From positions 2,232,001 to 2,296,000 of the forward strand of contig NZ_OZ221287.1 of NCBI RefSeq assembly GCF_965118125.1: DNA of 64,000 nt, written 5' to 3'. The stretch comes from Pararobbsia alpina_A. Lineage in GTDB: Bacteria; Pseudomonadota; Gammaproteobacteria; Burkholderiales; Burkholderiaceae. The notes beneath the pieces are model-generated. The model did not search any database. It was not told where the DNA came from and saw nothing but the letters and a program-made list of their open reading frames with translations. The position numbers were made by a program, and so were the translations under genes. Shown here piece by piece: positions 31,003-38,732 of the stretch. Position 1 is the first letter of the stretch. Each line of letters opens with the position of its first letter.

Positions 31003-33516
31003 TTGAGTAAATACCCTTACCCGATTCCCAGCCGTGAGGAAATCCTCGGCGTGTTGCGCACGACCGAAGCGCCGCTGGCGGCCAACGATATCGCAGAAGC
31101 CCTCGCGATCAAGCGACAGGAGCGCGAAGGCTTTCTCAAGCGGCTTGCCGCGATGGAACGCGACGGCCAACTCCGGCTCGACAAGCGCGGCTACTACCAG
31201 CTCACGCATCCGTCGAACTTCGTCGCAGGCCGCGTACAAGGTCACCGCGACGGATACGGTTTCCTGATCCGCGACGACGGGCAGGACGATCTGTTTCTCG
31301 CGAACGCCGAGATGCAGAAGGTCATGCACAACGATCGCGTGCTCGCGCGCATCGTCGGCTACGATCGCCGCGGTCGCCCGGAAGGCCATATCGTTGAAGT
31401 CACTGATCGCGCGAATCGCCAGGTCATCGGCCGTCTGCTCAATGAAAACGGCGTGCTGTTGGTCGCACCCGAAGACAAACGCATCGGCCACGACATCCTG
31501 ATCACATCGCGCACGCAGGGCAAGGCGCGCGTCGGCCAGGTCGTCAGTGTCGAAATCACAGACTTCCCGAGCCGTCATTCGCAGCCGCTCGGCCGTGTGA
31601 TCGAAGTGCTCGGCGAGATCGACGACCCGGGCATGGAGATCGAGATCGCCGTTCGCAAGTACGGCGTTCCGTATGAGTTCAGCCAGCCGGCGCTCGCCAA
31701 AGCTGCTCAGTTGCCCGATGAAGTCAAAGGCAGCGACCTGAGTCATCGTGTCGATCTGCGCGATGTTCCGCTTGTCACGATCGACGGCGAAGACGCGCGC
31801 GACTTCGACGACGCGGTCTATTGCGAACCGATCAAGGTGGGCCGCGGCGAAGGGTATCGACTGCTCGTGGCGATCGCTGACGTCTCGCACTACGTGACGC
31901 CCAACGACGCCCTCGACGTCGATGCACTCGAACGCAGCACGTCGGTCTATTTCCCGCGCCGCGTCATTCCGATGCTGCCCGAGAAACTGTCGAACGGCTT
32001 GTGCTCGCTGAATCCCGATGTCGACCGTTGCGTGCTGGTCTGCGACCTCGTTGTGACGAGCAAGGGCGAAATCAAGGCGTACCAGTTTTATCCGGCGGTC
32101 ATGCACTCGGCCGCACGCCTGACCTACACCGAAGTCGCCGCGGTGCTCGGCAACACGAAGGGTCCGGAGGCCGCGAAGCGCGCGGATCTGCTGCCGCATC
32201 TGCAGAATCTCTACAACGTCTACAAGTCCTTGCTGCATGCGCGCCAGAAGCGCGGCGCCATCGACTTCGATACGACCGAGACCTATATCGTCTGCAACGC
32301 GCAGGGCAAGATCGAACAGATCGTGCCGCGCACGCGCAACGACGCGCACAAGCTCATTGAAGAATGCATGCTCGCGGCGAACGTCTGCGCGGCCGACTTC
32401 ATGAAGCGACACAAGCACCCGGGGCTGTACCGGATTCACGCGGGCCCGACCGAAGAGAAGCTCGCGAATCTGCGCAGCTTCCTGCGGGGCGTCGGCCTGA
32501 CGCTCGGTGGCAACGACAAGCCGCATGCGAGCGACTACGCGGCGCTGATGGCGCAAATCCGCACGCGCCCGGACGCGCAGATGCTTCAGTCGATGCTGCT
32601 GCGCTCGATGCAGCAGGCGGTCTACAGCCCCGACAATATCGGGCACTTCGGTCTTGCCTACGATGCGTACGCGCATTTCACGAGCCCGATTCGCCGCTAT
32701 CCCGATCTGCTGACGCATCGCGTGATCCGTTCGATCCTCTCGCGCCGCAAGTATCAGCCCGAGGTGTCGCATGACGTCGTGCTCAACACGGCGTTGTCGC
32801 CGGCTGCGCGAGCCATGCAACGCGAAGACGACAACGCGCGCGGCCGCAGCCGTTCGAACGTGGCGATCTGGGAAGAACTCGGCATGCATTGCTCGGCGAA
32901 CGAGCGCCGTGCCGATGAGGCTTCTCGCGACGTCGAAGCGTGGCTCAAGTGCTACTTCATGCGCGACAAGCTCGGCGAGGAATACGGCGGCATGGTCAAC
33001 GGCGTGACGTCGTTCGGCATTTTCGTGCAGCTCGACTCGTTGTTTATCGAAGGGCTCGTCCATGTGACGGAGCTCGGCTCGGACTATTTCCAGTACGACG
33101 AGATCAAGAACGAGCTGCGCGGCGAGCGCACGGGGATTCGCTATCGCTTGTCGGATCGCGTGCGCGTTCAGGTGAGCCGCGTGGATCTCGATGCACGCAA
33201 GATCGACTTCCGGCTCGTGCGCGACACGCCTTCCAAAGCGATCACGGCGGCTCGCGGGATGCCCGACAAGGCAGAACGAGCGGGCGCGACGGAACGGGTT
33301 GGCAAGGGCGGTGCGTCCGGCGGTGGGCCGGCGATCCGGCAACTGAACGGTGCGGGTCGCGGCGAAATCGGTTCGGGTCGTGGCGAATCCGGTTCCGGTC
33401 GCGGCGAATCGCGCAAGTCGGGATCGCGCTCGAGCGAGTCGGGGCGTTCATCCAAACCGGCCGCCAAGAAGCGCGCGGCCACGCCTGCGGCAAAGAAGCG
33501 CACGCGCAAGTATTAA
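31003..33516 (+). CDS. rnr: ribonuclease R
   Basis: An 837-residue 3'-to-5' exoribonuclease that degrades structured RNA and takes part in tmRNA and rRNA quality control. The start is the TTG at 31003 giving LSKYPYPIPSREEIL; upstream frame is not coding. Order: winged helix (about 5-65), cold-shock OB folds (VQGHRDGYGFLIRDDGQDDL, about 75), the RNB catalytic domain with VDLRDVPLVTIDGEDARDFDD (metal-binding aspartates, about 260) and HFTSPIRRYPDLLTHR, an S1 domain (about 645-725), and a Gly/Ser then Lys/Arg-rich tail ending in AAKKRTRKY. It diverges from the tRNA array. Confidence 0.94.
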   Translation: MSKYPYPIPSREEILGVLRTTEAPLAANDIAEALAIKRQEREGFLKRLAAMERDGQLRLDKRGYYQLTHPSNFVAGRVQGHRDGYGFLIRDDGQDDLFLANAEMQKVMHNDRVLARIVGYDRRGRPEGHIVEVTDRANRQVIGRLLNENGVLLVAPEDKRIGHDILITSRTQGKARVGQVVSVEITDFPSRHSQPLGRVIEVLGEIDDPGMEIEIAVRKYGVPYEFSQPALAKAAQLPDEVKGSDLSHRVDLRDVPLVTIDGEDARDFDDAVYCEPIKVGRGEGYRLLVAIADVSHYVTPNDALDVDALERSTSVYFPRRVIPMLPEKLSNGLCSLNPDVDRCVLVCDLVVTSKGEIKAYQFYPAVMHSAARLTYTEVAAVLGNTKGPEAAKRADLLPHLQNLYNVYKSLLHARQKRGAIDFDTTETYIVCNAQGKIEQIVPRTRNDAHKLIEECMLAANVCAADFMKRHKHPGLYRIHAGPTEEKLANLRSFLRGVGLTLGGNDKPHASDYAALMAQIRTRPDAQMLQSMLLRSMQQAVYSPDNIGHFGLAYDAYAHFTSPIRRYPDLLTHRVIRSILSRRKYQPEVSHDVVLNTALSPAARAMQREDDNARGRSRSNVAIWEELGMHCSANERRADEASRDVEAWLKCYFMRDKLGEEYGGMVNGVTSFGIFVQLDSLFIEGLVHVTELGSDYFQYDEIKNELRGERTGIRYRLSDRVRVQVSRVDLDARKIDFRLVRDTPSKAITAARGMPDKAERAGATERVGKGGASGGGPAIRQLNGAGRGEIGSGRGESGSGRGESRKSGSRSSESGRSSKPAAKKRAATPAAKKRTRKY

Positions 33517-33573
33517 GCGAGCACGGCCCGCGATCGCCGCTCGGCGATGCACGGGAAGAACACGCAGTATCTG

Positions 33574-33605
33574 ACGGGCGTCGAATTCGCGACGCCCGTG
33601 TTTTG
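33574..33605 (+). terminator. intrinsic terminator after rnr
   Basis: A 10-bp stem ACGGGCGTCG / CGACGCCCGT with loop AATTCG followed by GTTTTG. It lies 58 bp after the rnr stop and 37 bp before rlmB. Confidence 0.7.
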
Positions 33606-33641
33606 ATTGTTGATTGATTTCTCTAGAAAGGTTGCACCTCG

Positions 33642-34397
33642 ATGGCCCGTCTCAAAGTTCTCTATGGTTTTCACGCCGTCACCGCGCGCATGCGCCACGA
33701 TGCGTCGACGATCGAAGAGATTCTCTATGACCCGACCCGGCGTGATCGCCGGATGATGGATTTTCTCGCGCAAGCCGAGGCGGCGGGCGTGCGGGTCATT
33801 GCGGCAGACGCACAGCGTCTGCAAGGGCTCACCGGGAACGACCGGCACCAGGGTGTCGTTGCGCGCGCTGAAGATATCGCGCTTGCGCAGAATCTGGCCG
33901 AACTGCTCGACGGCGTCTCGGGCCCGGCCTTGCTGCTGGTGCTCGATGGCGTGACCGATCCTCACAACCTCGGCGCATGCCTGCGTGTCGCCGATGCAGC
34001 TGGCGCACATGCCGTGATCGCGCCGCGCGATCGCGCTGTCGGACTGAATGCGACGGCGGCCAAGGTTGCGAGTGGCGCCGCCGAAACGGTGCCTTACATC
34101 ACGGTCACCAATCTCGCACGCGCCATCCGCGAGCTTCAGGAAGCCGGCGTCTGGGTGATCGGCACCGATGATGAGGCGTCCGAGTCTGTGTACGACACCA
34201 AGCTCGACGGCCCGATCGCCATTGTGATGGGTGCCGAAGGCGAAGGCATGCGACGTCTGACGCGTGAGACGTGCGATATGTTGATGCATATCCCGATGGC
34301 CGGCAGCGTCGAGAGTCTGAACGTGTCGGTCGCGAGCGGCGTGTGCCTGTTCGAGGCCGTTCGCCAGCGAACCGTGGCCGGCATAGCGAAGGGGTAA
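33642..34397 (+). CDS. rlmB: 23S rRNA (guanosine(2251)-2'-O)-methyltransferase
   Basis: A 251-residue SpoU/TrmH (SPOUT) methyltransferase that modifies G2251 in the 23S P loop. The N-terminal substrate-binding domain (1-75) has LYGFHAVTARMRHD. Knot motifs are LLVLDGVTDPHNLGACLRVA (about 100), AIVMGAEGEGMRRL (about 193) and SLNVSVASGVCLFEAVRQR (about 225), all typical. Length and start fit the family. The sirtuin gene starts 8 bp after its stop, indicating a shared transcript. Confidence 0.93.
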   Translation: MARLKVLYGFHAVTARMRHDASTIEEILYDPTRRDRRMMDFLAQAEAAGVRVIAADAQRLQGLTGNDRHQGVVARAEDIALAQNLAELLDGVSGPALLLVLDGVTDPHNLGACLRVADAAGAHAVIAPRDRAVGLNATAAKVASGAAETVPYITVTNLARAIRELQEAGVWVIGTDDEASESVYDTKLDGPIAIVMGAEGEGMRRLTRETCDMLMHIPMAGSVESLNVSVASGVCLFEAVRQRTVAGIAKG

Positions 34398-34405
34398 CGC
34401 CCACC

Positions 34406-35179
34406 ATGAGCCTGCGCGCGTTCAACACTGGGCATCCCATGACGCGCGCACATGAGTGGATCGTCAACGCGCGTCATCTGTTCGTGCTGACGGGGGCAGG
34501 CATATCGGCCGAAAGCGGTGTGCCCACGTTTCGCGATGCGCAGACGGGGCTCTGGGCCCGCTACGATCCGCTTGATCTCGCCACGCCGGATGCGTTTGCA
34601 CGTGACCCTGCGCTAGTCTGGCAGTGGTATGCGCATCGTCGTGAACTCGTTTCGCGCGCCGAGCCCAATGCCGCCCATCTCGCGCTCTCGCGGTGGCAGG
34701 CACGTCGCACGATGACGCTCGCCACGCAGAATGTCGACGGCCTGCATGCGCGTGCGGGTAGTCGCGACGTCATCGAGCTTCACGGCAATCTGTTCGAGAA
34801 CACCTGGTTTCGCGGCTGCGGGCGGTGCTCGATCGAGGTGGCCCGATCATCCAATGACAACGCGCCGCCACAATGCGAGACATGCGGGGCTTTGGTGCGT
34901 CCGGCGGTCGTCTGGTTCGGCGAGGCCTTGCCTGAGCGCGCATTCGAAGCCGCGCATGAGGCTGCGGCTTCGTGCGACATCTGCCTGGTCGTCGGGACGT
35001 CCGGCATGGTCTATCCGGCGGCAGGCCTTCCGACTGTCGCCGCGGAGCACGGCGCGCGCGTCATCATCGTCAATCCCCAGCGCAGCGACCTCGATCACGA
35101 CGCCGATATCGTGCTCTATCAGAAGGCTGCGGAGTGCCTGCCGGTGTTGTTGTCCGAATCCGGTAACGCAGAAAGCTAG
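34406..35179 (+). CDS. Sir2-family NAD-dependent protein deacetylase
   Basis: A 257-residue sirtuin that removes acyl groups from lysine using NAD. The start is the ATG at 34406. Visible: the NAD-binding GAGISAESGVPTFRDA (about 28-43), TQNVDGLHARAG, the catalytic His in IELHGNLFENT, a zinc module with CGRCSIE and CETCGAL, and VVGTSGMVYPAAGLP. The loop with SAESGVPTF is class III-like. It is translated just behind rlmB. Confidence 0.9.
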   Translation: MSLRAFNTGHPMTRAHEWIVNARHLFVLTGAGISAESGVPTFRDAQTGLWARYDPLDLATPDAFARDPALVWQWYAHRRELVSRAEPNAAHLALSRWQARRTMTLATQNVDGLHARAGSRDVIELHGNLFENTWFRGCGRCSIEVARSSNDNAPPQCETCGALVRPAVVWFGEALPERAFEAAHEAAASCDICLVVGTSGMVYPAAGLPTVAAEHGARVIIVNPQRSDLDHDADIVLYQKAAECLPVLLSESGNAES

Positions 35180-35229
35180 CGGGCGGGCGCCGCGAGGCGA
35201 GTCGTTACCGACCCTGCCCATTGGTTGAA

Positions 35230-35265
35230 CGACCAAGGCCCGGCGACCAAGACCCGACGACCAAG
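35230..35265. repeat. short repeat CGACCAAG
   Basis: Three copies of CGACCAAG at 35230, 35244 and 35258, a period of 14 bases, between the sirtuin and rpiA. The function is unknown; similar slipped repeats occur at 16825 and 36061. Confidence 0.4.
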
Positions 35266-35378
35266 GCTCAACGTCGAGAGTCCTTACCCCGGGCACAGCG
35301 CATGCTCTGCCTCGCAGGTAGTCCGATCACCTCGCTGTCCGATACACTACGCGCCTCTGTTCTTTTGCGGTGCCGACC

Positions 35379-36065
35379 ATGAATCAAGACGAACTCAAAC
35401 ACCTGGTAGGCCGCGCGGCCGCCAACTATGTCCTGTCCAATGTGGCGCACGGTGCCGTGCTCGGCGTCGGCACGGGCTCGACGGCCAACTTCTTTATCGA
35501 CGAGATCGCGGTCCATAAGGATCGCTTTCGCGGTGCGGTGTCGAGTTCGGTCGCAAGCACCGAGCGCCTGCGCAATCACGGCTTTGAGATTCTGGAGCTC
35601 AACGACGTCGAAACGTTGCCGGTCTATGTCGACGGCGCCGATGAAATCGACGCGCAGGGCCATATGATCAAGGGCGGGGGCGGGGCGCTCACGCGCGAGA
35701 AGATCGTCGCGGCGGTGGCGCAGACCTTCGTGTGCATCGTCGATCAGAGCAAGCGCGTCGAGCAGCTCGGCAAATTTCCGCTGCCCGTCGAAGTGATTCC
35801 GATGGCGAGCTCGGCGATCGCGCGCCGCCTCGTCGCAATGGACGGCGAGCCGAAGCTGCGCAAGGCGAAGGACGGCAGCACGTTTATCACCGACAACGGC
35901 AACTGGATTCTCGACGTGCAATCGCTGCGTATCGACGATCCGGTTGCGCTGGAAGCCGAGATCAATAACTGGCCGGGCGTGGTGACTTCGGGGCTGTTCG
36001 CGCTGCGTGGCGCGAATATCTGTCTGCTTGGCACGCCGGACGGCGTGGATCGCGTCGACTACTAA
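35379..36065 (+). CDS. rpiA: ribose-5-phosphate isomerase A
   Basis: A 228-residue enzyme of the pentose phosphate pathway converting ribose-5-phosphate to ribulose-5-phosphate. The start is the ATG at 35379 (not the frame's ATG-like codon nine bases earlier). Motifs: LGVGTGSTANFFID (about 32-45), SSVASTERL, the catalytic DGADEIDAQGHMIKGGGGAL (about 88-107, with active Asp and Glu). Length fits. It stands alone with its own upstream region. Confidence 0.95.
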   Translation: MNQDELKHLVGRAAANYVLSNVAHGAVLGVGTGSTANFFIDEIAVHKDRFRGAVSSSVASTERLRNHGFEILELNDVETLPVYVDGADEIDAQGHMIKGGGGALTREKIVAAVAQTFVCIVDQSKRVEQLGKFPLPVEVIPMASSAIARRLVAMDGEPKLRKAKDGSTFITDNGNWILDVQSLRIDDPVALEAEINNWPGVVTSGLFALRGANICLLGTPDGVDRVDY

Positions 36066-36110
36066 TCGCCGACCAATCGCTTACTAATCGCCGACCAATC
36101 GCCGACCAAT
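36061..36110. repeat. tandem repeat after rpiA
   Basis: ACTAATCGCCGACCAATCG occurs at 36061-36079 and 36083-36101, with a third CGCCGACCAAT at 36100-36110. The first copy overlaps the rpiA stop codon. Confidence 0.55.
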
Positions 36111-36169
36111 CAATCGACTAAGAGTCGGCGACTCGTGGTTACGCGTCGACAGGCCAGGGGCGAAGGCCC

Positions 36170-36802
36170 CTAGGCCTCACGTCGCACAATCGCTGCGACC
36201 TCGGCATCGACGGGCGAACCCGTGCTGGCGAGCCCTTGCACGACGCCAGCGCGATCCTCGGCCGTCCTGTTCTGGCTCATTTTCCACTTGCCGATCATTC
36301 GGTCGACCGTGATTTCGATGCCGACGATTTTCTCGATCATCTGATCGAGATAGTCAGACGGTGCATCGCCCATTTTCCAGGGCTTGGGCTGGGTCGACTC
36401 CATGCGCTGAGTCAGGCGTGCGACAAGCCCACGCACCCACCGAGGGTCGTCGATCGGCGTCAGCTTTCCGTGTACGTGAACGACCGCATAGTTGTAGGTC
36501 GGCACGACCTCGTGCGTCGTCTGCTTGCTCGGATACCAATTGGGCGAGATGTAAGCCGAGGGTCCCTCGAAGATCACCAGCGTATCGGTGCCGGCCGTGC
36601 TCAGCGTGGCAAATGCATTCTTGCGCGCGACGTGTCCGCGCAGCACCGCCTTGCCGTGCTCATCGATGTCGAGCAGGAAAGGCAGGTGATTGGCATCCAG
36701 TCCGTCTTCCGTATGAATGATCACCGCGCCGAGAGGGTTGGCGCGAATTAGCGCATGCAAGGCGTCCGGTTTCGATTCTTCGAATGCTTCAGGCAGATAC
36801 AC
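36170..36802 (-). CDS. FMN-binding negative transcriptional regulator (PaiB family)
   Basis: A 210-residue split-barrel flavin-binding protein of the PaiB type. The N-terminus YLPEAFEESKPDALHALIR is typical; further hallmarks are NHLPFLLDIDEHGKAVLRGH (about 60-78), the strand with FEGPSAYISPNWYPSK and a C-terminal SQNRTAEDRAGVVQGL. PaiB was described as a negative regulator of sporulation and protease genes in Bacillus; the proteobacterial role is unclear. The start is a GTG at 36802. It appears to be a single gene. Confidence 0.88.
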   Translation of the reverse strand: MYLPEAFEESKPDALHALIRANPLGAVIIHTEDGLDANHLPFLLDIDEHGKAVLRGHVARKNAFATLSTAGTDTLVIFEGPSAYISPNWYPSKQTTHEVVPTYNYAVVHVHGKLTPIDDPRWVRGLVARLTQRMESTQPKPWKMGDAPSDYLDQMIEKIVGIEITVDRMIGKWKMSQNRTAEDRAGVVQGLASTGSPVDAEVAAIVRREA

Positions 36803-37030
36803 GATGGGGCTCGGTTCGCAAATCAGAAGTCAGTGAGGGAATCGCTGCAGTCGCCGAGGCAAGATCGGATGCAGAGGCCGGCGAGCCGGCACTGATGATG
36901 CAAATGACGCAAATGATGCAGATGACGCAGATGATGCGGAGAATGACCCAACGACGATCCGGACCAACGTTCGAATCATCAGTCAGGCCATGAGTCAGGT
37001 CATCAATCAGGTCATCAGCCGCACGGGATC
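36803..37030. repeat. gap with 9-bp and 12-bp satellite-like repeats
   Basis: From about 36892 to 36945 a 9-base unit related to CAGATGATG recurs five to six times with small changes; from about 36977 a unit like GTCAGGTCATCAATCA recurs. No gene is convincing here; the repeats are of slippage type. Confidence 0.5.
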
Positions 37031-37306
37031 TCAGGCGCTTTCAGGCGGAACGAAACCCGACGCGGTGTCGGCGCCTTCGCCAAACAGATACTTCTCGGTT
37101 TGCTTGAGCAAATACTGGCGTGCGCGCGAATCGGCCATATTGAGGCGATTTTCGTTGATCAGCATCGTTTGCTGCTTGAGCCAGCCTTGCCACGCTTCCT
37201 TCGAAATGCCTTCGTAAATGCGCTTGCCCAACTCGCCGGGTACCGGCGGGAAATCCAGACCTTCTGCGTCCTTGTTCAGTTTCGCGCAATGAACAGTGCG
37301 TGCCAT
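37031..37306 (-). CDS. yggX: oxidative damage protection protein / Fe(2+)-trafficking protein
   Basis: A 91-residue protein of the YggX family. The N-terminus ARTVHCAKLNKDAEGLDFPP with the conserved Cys, the segment GELGKRIYEGISKEAWQGWL, and QTMLINENRLNMADSRARQY are diagnostic. It protects Fe-S enzymes under superoxide stress and is thought to handle labile iron. A GGAG precedes the ATG. It lies about 50 bp after argA in the same direction, so co-transcription is likely. Confidence 0.93.
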   Translation of the reverse strand: MARTVHCAKLNKDAEGLDFPPVPGELGKRIYEGISKEAWQGWLKQQTMLINENRLNMADSRARQYLLKQTEKYLFGEGADTASGFVPPESA

Positions 37307-37357
37307 CGTGATGCTTCTCCAATCTCGGGTTGAACGTGTTGTCGCGTTCGGTGGGGA

Positions 37358-38710
37358 TTACAGCTGTTTGATCAACACGAGTGATCTTCGCTGAAAGTTA
37401 TAAAACTTGCGACGGTCTTCAGGCAGGTCTTCGACGCTTGCCTTGACGAATCCTCGCTTGAGGAACCAGTGCTCGGTCCGGGTCGTCAGCACGAACAGGC
37501 GGTTCAGGCCGCGTGCCCGCGCGCGTTGCTCGATGCGCTTGAGCAGCCGTTCGCCGTCGCCCGAGCCCTGCGCTTCGGGTGCGACGGTCAGGCAAGCCAT
37601 CTCGCCGATGCGCTCCTGCGGATACGGATATAGCGCGGCGCAGCCGAACAGCACGCCATCGTGCTCGATCACGGAGAAGTGATCGATGTCGCGTTCGATC
37701 TGGTGCCGGCCACGGCGCACGAGTGTGCCGTCGACCTCGAGCGGTTCGATGAGCTGGAGGATGCCCCCGACGTCATCCGACGACGCTTCGCGCAGGCTCT
37801 CGAGATTTTCGTACGAAATCATCGTGCCGACGCCGTCGTGGAGGAACAGCTCGAGCAGCACGCTACCGTCGAGCAGATACGGCACCATATGCGCACGGGG
37901 CACACCGCCGCGGCAGGCGCGGATCGCGTGCTTCAGGTAACTGGCGGCGTCGGTCTCGGGCTCGAGCCCTTCGTGAATCTGCTGCGCCTCCTCGAGTGAC
38001 AGCTCGCGCAGCAAATCGCCGCTTTCGTCGGTGATGCCGGGCATCTCCGTCAGGAAGATCAGCTTGTCCGCGCGCAGCGCGATCGCGACCGACGACGCGA
38101 CATCTTCCATCGATAAATTGAACGCCTCACCGGTCGGCGAGAAACCGAGCGGCGACAGCAGCACCATTTTGCGGCCGGGGCTCGACAGGGACTGGCGCAG
38201 CGAGTCGGCATCGATCTTGCGCACGACGCCCGTGTGCTGGAAGTCGACGCCTTCGAGGATACCGACCGGTCGCGCGGTCACGAAGTTGCCGGAGATGATG
38301 CTGATGCGCGCGTGCGCCATCGGCGTGTTCGGCAGCCCCTGGCTGATCGCGGCTTCGATATCGAGCCGAACTTCACCGGCCGCCTCTTTGGCGGCTTCGA
38401 GCGCGCGCAGGTCGGTGATGCGCATGCCGAGCGCGAACTGCGATTCGACCTGGTGAAGCTGGAGTTGCTCTTCAACCTGGGGACGCGAGCCGTGAACGAG
38501 CACGATATGCATGCCCATCGCGTGGAGCAAGGCAAGATCCTGCACCAGCGCATTCAGTCCGCCTTCCTTGACGAGCTCGCCGCCAAAAGCGACGACGAAG
38601 GTCTTGTTGCGGAACGCGTGAATGTAAGGCGCGACCGATCGCAACCATTCGACGAATTGGGAATGGTCGGTGGCCTCGGGCAGGGTAACGAGATCGGTTT
38701 GCGAATTCAT
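37358..38710 (-). CDS. argA: amino-acid N-acetyltransferase (N-acetylglutamate synthase)
   Basis: A 450-residue enzyme of arginine synthesis that acetylates glutamate. The N-terminal part is an amino-acid-kinase fold: FVVAFGGELV, IVLVHGSRPQVEEQL and MVLLSPLGFSPTGEAFNL. The C-terminal part is a GNAT domain: VAPEAQGSGDGERLLKRIEQ (acetyl-CoA site, about 385). The kinase part usually carries arginine feedback. The ATG at 38710 is chosen; one at 38734 is also possible. No Shine-Dalgarno precedes it, which fits the close divergent promoter shared with hrpA. Confidence 0.92.
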   Translation of the reverse strand: MNSQTDLVTLPEATDHSQFVEWLRSVAPYIHAFRNKTFVVAFGGELVKEGGLNALVQDLALLHAMGMHIVLVHGSRPQVEEQLQLHQVESQFALGMRITDLRALEAAKEAAGEVRLDIEAAISQGLPNTPMAHARISIISGNFVTARPVGILEGVDFQHTGVVRKIDADSLRQSLSSPGRKMVLLSPLGFSPTGEAFNLSMEDVASSVAIALRADKLIFLTEMPGITDESGDLLRELSLEEAQQIHEGLEPETDAASYLKHAIRACRGGVPRAHMVPYLLDGSVLLELFLHDGVGTMISYENLESLREASSDDVGGILQLIEPLEVDGTLVRRGRHQIERDIDHFSVIEHDGVLFGCAALYPYPQERIGEMACLTVAPEAQGSGDGERLLKRIEQRARARGLNRLFVLTTRTEHWFLKRGFVKASVEDLPEDRRKFYNFQRRSLVLIKQL

Positions 38711-38716
38711 GGCGGG

Positions 38717-38724
38717 ATTATAAT
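38717..38724. promoter_or_regulatory. palindromic -10 element between argA and hrpA
   Basis: ATTATAAT is its own reverse complement and gives TATAAT on both strands. On the plus strand it ends 9 bp before the hrpA ATG; on the minus strand it ends 7 bp before the argA ATG at 38710. Transcription starts 6-8 bases further would leave hrpA with almost no leader and argA with none. No good -35 is visible. Confidence 0.5.
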
Positions 38725-38732
38725 GCGCGCCC

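Noticed and set aside
30961..33342. Minus-strand frame of about 793 residues opposite rnr
   Set aside because: An antisense shadow; RNase R catalytic motifs lie on the plus strand.
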